From positions 25,437,501-25,501,500 of the forward strand of contig NC_133157.1 of assembly GCF_040802235.1 (NCBI RefSeq): a stretch of DNA of 64,000 nt. Direction: 5' to 3'. Both the position numbers and the translations under genes were made by a program. How positions within the stretch are numbered: position 1 is the first letter of the stretch; each line of letters begins with the position of its first letter. Positions 56,098 to 64,000 of the stretch are shown here, piece by piece. Under the pieces are notes generated by a model. That model was given only the letters and a program-made list of their open reading frames with translations, was not told where the DNA came from and searched no databases. The DNA comes from Manis javanica. Its lineage: Eukaryota; Chordata; Mammalia; Pholidota; Manidae.

Positions 56098-56504
56098 CTA
56101 TCATTTTAAAGAAAGGAAAGCAAAGCTCACAGAGGGACATGACTGTCCCAAAATCATACAGCCATATTCAGGCCAGCTCACCTTTGGACTAGCCCTCTTC
56201 AGTGCGATGATTCTAAGTCAAGAACTGACACGAGACTGTAGGTTATAATGCAAGGGATAAAGGACAGGAATATATGATCCATGCAAGAAGAGATGCTACT
56301 ACTCAGCCATTGTAATCCTATTAAGTATTTTTTAATGCAACCAAAACAATGTAGGGCATTTTATAGTCATCAAATTTAAGACTAAAAATAGCCAGTTATG
56401 GTAAGGTTTACTGAAATGGGTTCATTTGCACATTGTTTTTAACAATTTAAATTGATACAATACTTTGCAAACCTGTGCAGCACAATAAATCAAGAGCATC
56501 ATGC

Positions 56505-57055
56505 TGGGTCCTTTCCTGAGTGCCTGCTTTGTGCCAGGCACTATATCAAGTGTTGGAAACACAAGTATGAAGAGAAATTGTTCACTACCTTCAAAGGAGT
56601 CCCTGTACACTGAACAATACAGAGGACACTTGTTTCAATGCTGAAGGTGAGCGGTAAGCACTGGGGACCACAAAACCTTGCAAGGAGGTCTCCTCAACCC
56701 TACCTGGAGGTTCATAAAAAGGATTCCAGGAAAGGTTGACACCTGGGCTGAATCTGCAAGGTTGAGCAAGACAGTTGTGGAGGGCATTCCAGGCAGAGGG
56801 AACGGCCTAAGCAAAAGTGTGGCAGCTTACGGGCAGGAGTCCAGGGTTACAGGTGCGCAGAGGAGATGGGTCCATTCCACAGAGCCTTCGGGGTTCTGCT
56901 GAGCCCCCACTTTGTCCTATAGGTTAAAAGGAGACGCTGGAAGATATAGGCAAGGGAACAGCATGCACATATGTGTGCTCTGGAATGGTCCCTCAGGCTG
57001 TGGTGTGGAGGGCAGTGGAGGGACGCCAGCAGACAGGCCAGGTAGGGGAACGCGG
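56505..57055 (+). repeat. L2 copy
   Basis: 'tgagtgcctgctttgtgccaggcactatatcaagtgttggaaacacaa', 'gcattccaggcagagggaacggcctaagcaaaagtgtggcagc' are L2 body landmarks. Confidence 0.75.
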
Positions 57056-57529
57056 CCACAGTCCAAACAGGGAACAGATGATGGATGTCCCCACAGAGCA
57101 GTAACGGGCAGAAAGAGATGGATATGAGAGGAGGAAGGTGAGGAGACTTCCTGTGTATTCTAATTACCCAGGCACAGGATTTAATAATTCTTCATGGAGG
57201 TTTAAGGGGAGGAGACAAGTTGAAAGCAATCTCAGAGGAAGGCTGGAAACTGACCTCCCCAGGGGTCAGTGATACCCTGAGAGTCCCTGGGGGTAGAATT
57301 GTCCCGGGAGGAAGACATCCCACCTGCGTCACGGTCACAGGCCATGGCTCAGGCTCAGCTCTCTCAAGCAATGTGGGTACCAGTCTGAGGGCACAGGACT
57401 CTTTTCAGACCCATCGGGGTGTTCAGAGCCCCAGAGATGATTGCCCTCAGACATGATGGACTCAGTCCAGGCCAGGAACCCAGGAAGCTGCTGCTGGCCA
57501 CATGGGGATGGGAAGGGTTGACATTCATT

Positions 57530-57795
57530 TACACTTCTCTGCAATCACCAAAAACCTGGAAACAATCTGCCTGTCCCACGTTAGGGAATAGATGCATAAA
57601 TGATCGTGCTTCCACTCAGAGCACTGTTCTGTTGCCATTAAAATAATTCATGCAACTTTTAAGTGACATGAAAAAAAGGATTCATTCAGCAGAGAAAAGC
57701 ACGGGACATATCCACCTTATCAGTGTAACTACAGAAATGAGCACTGCACATGGACAGACGTTGGCAGCAAACACAGAAAATAAAGCCATTGATTT
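57530..57795 (+). mobile_element. L1M ORF2 3' / 3'UTR fragment
   Basis: 'accaaaaacctggaaacaatctgcctgtcc', 'gggaatagatgcataaatgatcgtgcttccactcagagcactgttctg' and 'aaaagcacgggacatatccacc' are the decayed L1 C-terminal to 3'UTR blocks. Confidence 0.7.
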
Positions 57796-58822
57796 TTATG
57801 ACTGACAGAGCATGGAGGCTGTTTAATTCCCATTACCATAGTCTGTAATAAATATTTTATCCCAGCCTTGACCATCTCCCACCAGAGGAAGCTAGAGATG
57901 TATTCATGTTGGTGCCGCTGGCAGACGTTATATTCCATTTCACACTTACAGTGACATCTGTGTGCAGCCCACACTACAAGCTGACCTCGAGCCTGCCAAG
58001 AGATGGCTCAGGGGCGACGATTAGCTATGTCTCTGAGCAAAAGGGTTTCAAAAGTTGGCAATGAGGAAAATATTTTTAGGAGGGAAGAGAAGAGGGCTTT
58101 ATGCACCCCACACCCAGCAACTAGTAAGCAGGAGATTAAAGGATGCAGACTTTAGATCAATAGTTAAGGAAAATGCTTGTAATAATAGCGACAGGCTGTT
58201 TCCAGACTAGGGATCCCACCAGATTCAAGCAAATGTGAAAAGATCATTGGCCAAAAGGCTATAGAAGCATTTCAGGGGGTCAAAGACCCTGCCTTGATCT
58301 GTTAATCAGAAGATTTTATTGATGGTGATTAAAATACTTTAAAATTTAACTCAAGGAAGGGTGGGTAGGGACCAGCTGAGTCAGATCTTCCTGGGCTCCT
58401 GGAGGGACAAGTGAGAGGGTCTGTGGTAACCGTGGAGAAGGGGAGTGAGAGCTCTCTCCTCCAGCACCCGCTGTGATGGCCCTTGGGGGGAGAGCTCTGC
58501 CTCTGGACTGCACAACACCCCAGACCTCGTAAGGCTGAGTAATCCGAACTTCCACCTCTTCCTCATGCTCCGAAGAGTTCCTAGAGGAATGAAGAAGAAA
58601 AACTCCAAGGTTAACCAAGTGGCCTTTACTTCAATCATTTTTTTCCCTTAAAAGTATTTCTTTTATTTTTACAGTTAATTTAACGCCATGGCCAATGGCA
58701 TCTGAATTTGGGCTGGCAACAAGTTTTCATTACAAATTGTCAGGTAATCGTAAATCCCATGTAGCACATTAAGGGGGCTTTGCTTCTGCCCACAACTCCC
58801 AAAGACATTCCTTTGATCCTTT
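57796..58822. other. Unique sequence, no supported feature
   Basis: No repeat recognised. 57850-58330 has few decayed-repeat features and may be a good place to look for conserved noncoding sequence, which cannot be judged from one species. Confidence 0.35.
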
Positions 58823-59335
58823 CCTGAAGCCATTCAGCAAGTGTTTGGTGAACTCTTTGTGTGCCAGGAACTATTAGGCCCTGGGACCCATAGATAGACC
58901 AAGCCAGGAGCAACAGTCAGAGAGAAAGAGAGGCACGCTTCAAGTAAAATTAAGTATAAGTGAGAAGGAAGCGCTCACAGCATAATTCTGCAGCCCCTCA
59001 AAGAGACGAGGTACCTCACCTGGAAAGGAAAGGTTAGAATTGGTTCAGCTGGAGAGAAGGTGCCACAGGATGTGACAGGAGCTGCTATTTGTAGGAAAAG
59101 ATTTAAAAAGGTGAGTTTCCCAGTGTGGCAATAGGTTAGGGTACAAAGAGAGGTAAGCCTGGAGAGGTAAAGAGGGTTCCCACTGTGACAGATCCTGCAT
59201 GCCAAGCCCAAGAGTCTAGACTTTAAGCTGAGCATCCTGGGGGGCCTTGGGGGTTTCCAAGCAAGCATCCAGTAGAATGTGTGTTTTTTATTTTGATCCT
59301 TCTGGGGCAGTGAAAGGATGAACCAGAGGAGAGAG
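58823..59335 (+). repeat. L2 copy
   Basis: 'cattcagcaagtgtttggtgaactctttgtgtgccaggaactattagg', 'gatcctgcatgccaagcccaagagtctagactttaagctgag' and 'ttgatccttctgggg' are L2 landmarks in order. Confidence 0.7.
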
Positions 59336-59449
59336 GGACATGTGGCAAGAAATTATATGTTATAATTTAATCAGTCTCATTTAATCCTGGTATCATCACC
59401 ATGCTTACCTGTCCTTCACCCAGGAGAGGATCCGATGTGATGTAGATTT

Positions 59450-59700
59450 GATTCTGTAATGGGAAGATTCTATGGTGTAGCTGAAAGAGTACAAGGCGGA
59501 GGTGGAAGCCCCGGGGGAGAACTGTGGCTTCGTTAGTGACCAGCTGTGTAACCTTCACACGCCACCTAACGTTTTTGATTCCTAACTCTCCCAACTATAA
59601 AGAAGGACATCTGCCTCTCCGGGATGGTGTGAAGATCACATCCGTTTCACAGGGATGTGAAAGCTCTTGGCAAGTCACAAAAATTTGTGAAAATGCAAAT
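59450..59700 (+). repeat. MIR
   Basis: 'agtgaccagctgtgtaaccttcacacgccacctaacgtttttgattcctaac...aaagaaggacatctgcctctccgggatggtgtgaagatcaca' follows MIR order. Confidence 0.65.
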
Positions 59701-60114
59701 TCCATTGTCCTGTTTCACTGGGATAAACAGCAGTTCTCATTTCCCCCAGCATTAACTTTGCCTTGAGGGCCCACCTCAATTTGTATTCCATTTTTTTATT
59801 GTATTGAGAAAGTCTCAGTAATATCTTTAGACAAAATTGTACTACATAAAAGGTGTCCTACTCTGTATTAACCAGTGTTCCCCAAGCAATTGAGGGTGCA
59901 CAAAACCACGCTCTGCCACTAGAGGGAGCTTATCCTTTAGCATTAGAGTCATTTCAGCTCAAACATAAAGTTAGAGGTCATCTGCTAAAACAGACAGAAA
60001 GCTGGGGAGGGTTGGTTAAGAGCGGCGGTGTAGTGTGTGTGGTGTGGTGGGAGAGGGACTGGGGGAGGTGGCATTCTAATCGTCATTCATCATTGGTCCA
60101 AGAGAAAAATCCGT

Positions 60115-60305
60115 GCAGTTAGACTAGAGTTCAATCTCAGGGCCACTCTTTCCTGCTGTATGAACTTCAACACATGACTTAATTTCTCTAAGTCTAAATT
60201 TCTTCATCATGCCTATCAAATGGAGACGATTATATGTGGTATTAGACATAAGTGTCCAATGAGTACCTAGCACAGAGTAGGAACTCCATAAATTTTAGAT
60301 CCCTT
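60115..60305 (+). repeat. MIR
   Basis: 'ctgctgtatgaacttcaacacatgacttaatttctctaagtctaaatttcttcatcatgcctatcaaatgg...agtacctagcacagagtaggaactccataaat' is a nearly full MIR. Confidence 0.8.
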
Positions 60306-60950
60306 TCCTTTTCCCATTTTGCTGCAAATAACAATAATTGAGAAATACATTTAAGTGAAATTAAAAGTCAAACAGGAAAAAACAGAGTGGAAAGAGGCAC
60401 AAGGGATGGTGAATGCGCTTGGTGTTGGACACGGATATCCCTCATTCTCACATCTGTTGAGTGAAGGCATCCATATATGTGAATACTGTTTTATAAGCCC
60501 TCTGGCTAGACTAGGCGGTCACGAACAGATGGGCAGCCAGGAGTAACTGCAAAATGAAGTGGGCATACGGACCACAAAGTATGGCTCCCTCTCCTTCTGT
60601 TGGAGCCATTCCCCTCAATTTTGGAGCCATTACCCTGAGGTGGGAAAGGAAAATGTTATTTAATCAACTGCATGTCACCCTATCTTGTATTTCTAAAATA
60701 ACCATATCCGTCCTGCCTTGTGTTGCCAAAGAGCCTTCTTCCCTTAGTTCTCCAGTGAGGAGCTCTGACAAAAGCTATGCCGAAACCATGCCAACAAATG
60801 GTGGAAAAAGAAGATTCGAGTCAAACATCCAGGTTCCCTTGACCGAATTCCAAATATCAGATGGGATGATTTTTTCCTCTCTGAATTAACCCTTTTTCTA
60901 CTAAACCAACAGTCAACTGGATCTTTTGATTTCTCTTAGACAAAGGGAAG
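60306..60950. other. Unique sequence, no supported feature
   Basis: An open frame at 60554-60889 has no domain or splice context. Confidence 0.4.
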
Positions 60951-61175
60951 TGGGAATTCACATTTGTTAAGCACCTGTGGTGTGTCAGGCTATGTGCTGG
61001 GCACTTTACTAACACTCTCACATAACACAAACCTATAAGGGAGAGATGCTTGTCTCTTCTTTACTGATAAGGTGCCTGAGGCTCCAAGACGTTGAGCAAT
61101 TTGCCTGAAGTCACACAGCTAAGTATGTGAGAGAGCCAGGTCTAGAATTCTTACATGCTAGACACTAAAGTCTGA
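60951..61175 (+). repeat. MIR
   Basis: 'catttgttaagcacctgtggtgtgtcaggctatgtgctgggcactttactaacac...tgataaggtgcctgaggctccaagacgttgagcaatttgcctgaagtcacacagctaag' is a clear MIR. Confidence 0.8.
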
Positions 61176-61639
61176 GTTTTTCCAATAAGTACACACCAAA
61201 TATGATAAAATTCTATCTGAAAGTACCTCTTTAAAATGTCCTTGTGTGCTGTGCTCCCTTTTTAGATGTCAGCCATCTCAATTTCTACATTTTTCTTGAA
61301 TTTTCCTTGTTATAAAAAAGTTCCCATTTAATCCACCCTCAAAGGATCTTACCCTCTTGATTCACTGTAACAGTGCCCCACAAAAGATTTAGAAGCAGAG
61401 ACACCAAGGCTGGGAGTGCCTGAACAATCCAAGTCCACTCATTTGGCCAGTGGGACTCCAGGCATAGAAAAACAGCTTTCTCTCATGTAGAAACTGCATC
61501 TAGACTGAGATGGAAGAGATCCATAGTGTCTCAGCTCTCTGAATGCAAAATCCAGAAGGCCAGCTTCACTTGAAGTGTCATCCTCAATGCTTTCCTTAAT
61601 TTTCACCTCAATACTGATCAAACATACCTTGTTTAGTCA

Positions 61640-61990
61640 CCTCTCTCCATTGCCAATACCCCAGATGAGATCCCACTGGCTCTTACCTGGGTCCCTACAA
61701 AAGTCAGCCACCTCCTGGCCAATCTCCATTCCCGCCTCATCAACCCAACTCCTCACTGTTAGCAGAGGGCTGTCTTAAAAAAATTCATTCCATCAAATCC
61801 CAAACCTGATGGAAATGTTACAATGACACCCACCCCCAACCATGATCCCCAAAGAAAGCCAGAAACCTTTAACCTGCAAAACACCCTCCTTGATACTCCA
61901 ACCCAGGCTACCTCTCTAACCTCATCAACTCTACCCTAGACTGCCCTCCCCCTACCAGTGCTCAAGAGGCGACATAACATTGTGCCTACG
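61640..61990 (+). repeat. Probable L2 3' fragment
   Basis: 'gccacctcctggccaatctccattcccgcctcatc' followed by 'agggctgtcttaaaa...ttcattccatcaaatcccaaacctga' resembles L2 3' sequence. Confidence 0.5.
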
Positions 61991-62875
61991 GCTAATGGGA
62001 ATCCATTCTGTACTTCTTTCTCTTGGTAATAGAACCCTTGAGTTTTTGCTAAATAAAAAGACTCCCTTGCCCTTAGGTGTGACAATCTCGCCTCTATATT
62101 CTGGCCAATGGGATGTAAGGGAAAGTGATGTGTTACTTCTGAGTTATGTCATTAAAAGAAAGCATCTTGCTCTCCACTTTGTTCCTTCTCAAGAAAGTAA
62201 GTACACATGTTGATAAGCCAGTTTTGACCATAGAAATGAGTACAACACCCTGGAGGGTGATACAGCAATAAGATGAAAGGAACTAGGGTTCCCAAGGGTT
62301 TGCAAGGTGCACCACCACTGTTGTGCTTGGTTTGGGCCTCCTTGAAGATAAGGATTTCAGTGCACTTATTTCAGAGGTGATTCCAGAAAACAGCAGTAAG
62401 AAGTGGGGAAGTAAAACAGAGAATGGAAAGAAAAAAAATGAAGGGTACATTACCAAGCCATCACCACCATGGGCAGTGGAGCCTGACCACAGTGGGAATA
62501 CTGGGAAAGAGCACAGAACCAGACCCAGAGTTATCCTGCCCAGGGGCAAGGGGGCTCGGGTACTTATATACCAACACCTGAAGAAACTGGTAGGGATATT
62601 GGAAGAAGGGGGCATTCATTCCCTGACACCTTGAGCCTGCCTCACTCCAGGCAGATTGCTCTGGGGACAGAGAGAGCTTTGGGGCAAGCACAGAAGCTCT
62701 TGGTCTTTGTGCACAGAAATGGTGAGTATAGAGGGGATTTGGCAACCCCACAGTATAGCTGTATCTGCCACACTCACCCCTGCCTCCATTTGAGATTAGA
62801 CTTTCATGAAAGAAGAAAAGTTCTTCTATTTTCTTAAGTCACTGTTATTTAGTCTCTGTGAGTGCATATATTTCT
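61991..62875 (+). mobile_element. Possible ancient LTR-like repeat
   Basis: 'attctggccaatgggatgtaagggaaagtgatgtgttacttctgagttatgtcattaaaag' near the left and 'cttaagtcactgttatttagtctctgtga' at the right resemble two ends of one old mammalian LTR-type repeat. The middle is poorly preserved. Confidence 0.4.
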
Positions 62876-62889
62876 GTTAACCAAAAATA

Positions 62890-63110
62890 GTGTGACACTG
62901 CCTACAGGCAAAGTCCATCTCTGCCACTTAGTGATGCAAGAGACTGAACGTCTCAGACCCTCAGTTTCTTCTTCTGGAAAATGGGTCTGCTAATACTTTG
63001 TCATAGGACTCCTTTTTTTAAGGGTACATGGGATGACACTTGCAAAGAACCCAGCACACTGTATGGCACAGAGTGAGCCAGCTGCTATTCTTGTTTAACT
63101 TCTAGGAGCT
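62890..63110 (+). repeat. MIR
   Basis: 'gtccatctctgccacttagtgatgcaagagactgaacgtctcagaccctcagtttcttcttctggaaaatgggtctgc...ggcacagagtgagccagctgctattc' is a recognisable MIR. Confidence 0.75.
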
Positions 63111-64000
63111 TTTCAAAAGCTGCTCTTGAATTTGCATTGATGGTCCACATAGTCTCTAAGACTGGTCCCTGCACAGGCAGAACACAATGGGTGGTCCCAG
63201 ACCAGTGCTGGACAGAGAATGTGGTCAGCAAAAGCTCAATCTGCAGAGGTGCTGCTGCCCCAGAGTAAAAAAGAAATTAGGACCTGAAGCCAGAGCCAAA
63301 GATCTAAGCAAGGAAATGACAGCCAGCCTAGGAAGAAAATGACCAGAAATGAGACCAGACCACAGTGGAGCCAGAGAGGAGGGTAGAGGAGATATCAGCA
63401 CTTCTGTAGCTTTTCACACAGGTTCTCTAGTAGGTGAGTTTCTCTGGCTTGCAGGAAGGCAGCAGGGAGCCGATGCCCCATAAGTGTCTGTGATGAGGGG
63501 CGTGCGAGGGCACATGGCTCTGCCTGTGGCCTGGCTCAGGCCTGGCTCTGCCCCATTCACAGCACCAAGGAAAGCAGCTTCCCTAGCACTCACCTGGATG
63601 TCTGCAGACTGCCTGCCCGCACCCCCTCTCCCACTAGAGCAAAGAAGCGAACAACCCCCGCCCCCCAAACCCCCACATACCGCTGAGGTCAGACTGGGAA
63701 GCAGGAACCCCTCCCTTCCAAACCCGGTCAGCAGCAAACAGGAATCATTAACAGTTGCAGGACTGCCCAAGGTGAAGATCTGTTGACTCCTGAAGAATAG
63801 CCAAGTGTTCAGGCACTAAGTTTAGTTGAAGCTGAACCTGGGAGGTCATTGTTTTAACTGTCAGTCTCCATGGGTGCTGTCACAGACACAGAACTGGTCG
63901 CTAATATTAATTATTTAGTTCACTTGCACAGAGTACCTCCCTCAGCCAGACTCTGTACTAGCCCAGGGTCTGAGAGACTAGGAGACAGGCCCCATGTCTG
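63111..64000. other. Unique, moderately GC-rich sequence to window end
   Basis: Two overlapping opposite-strand open frames at about 63414-63786 reflect GC content; neither shows a known domain, and no exon is called. Confidence 0.4.

Noticed and set aside
63414..63786. Opposite-strand open frames of about 100-118 codons near the right edge
   Set aside because: GC-driven, no domain, no conserved start or splice signals.

Overview
This window looks like intergenic or deep-intronic nuclear DNA from a placental mammal. I find no convincing host protein-coding exon, no intact structural RNA gene, no CRISPR array and no bacterial operon. Most of it is decayed ancient repeats shared by mammals (MIR, L2, L1M, MLT1 LTRs, MER5-type DNA transposons) separated by unique AT-rich sequence. 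I saw no Alu, B1/B2, ruminant or carnivore SINE. The only young elements are an L1 and two LTR elements. That fits an L1-rich, SINE-poor laurasiatherian; a pangolin is my guess from general resemblance, with low confidence.

Two young insertions dominate. The first, at 12271-20354, is a full-length sense-strand L1: 5'UTR with tandem repeats, ORF1, ORF2 and a G-rich 3'UTR. Its own A-rich tail is followed by about 1.8 kb of non-L1 DNA before the final poly(A). The extra DNA is a short segment ending in a second A-tract, then the 3' end of a retroviral transcript (env TM, polypurine tract, U3, R) stopping 17 bases after an AATAAA. One 15-bp target-site duplication (12256-12270, matching up to 20364) flanks the whole 8.08-kb block, and the block splits an old MIR. 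It is therefore one insertion event: an L1 with 3'-transduced or fused retroviral sequence, similar in layout to the SINE-R end of primate SVA. ORF1 has two compensating frameshifts and ORF2 has three nonsense codons, so this copy is dead but recent.

The second is a complete gammaretrovirus-like (class I) provirus at 33239-40666. It has 249/250-bp LTRs, a 5-bp target duplication (CCTTC), a primer-binding site perfectly complementary to the tRNA-Phe 3' end, and a repeat-rich leader. Broken gag, protease and RT follow, with no recognisable RNase H or integrase, then a broken env whose last 166 codons remain open. The LTRs differ by two substitutions and one indel, yet the body is full of stops, frameshifts, internal duplications and an insert with a tRNA-Lys-like segment. 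It was probably already defective when it integrated and was mobilised in trans.

Layout: 1-1705 old L1; 1.7-12.2 kb MIR, L2, an MLT1 LTR and a 200-bp direct duplication; 12.3-20.35 kb L1-retroviral chimera; 20.4-29.6 kb unique DNA with MLT1, hAT and L1M/MLT1 nesting; 29.6-30.8 kb minus-strand LTR material; 33.2-40.7 kb provirus, then a (TC)n(AC)n microsatellite; 41-46.5 kb unique DNA, a DNA transposon and L1M/L2; 46.5-51.4 kb GC-richer DNA with L2; 51.4-64 kb MIR, L2, paired MLT1 LTRs and unique DNA. All repeat family calls are from recognition by eye; boundaries of old repeats are approximate.
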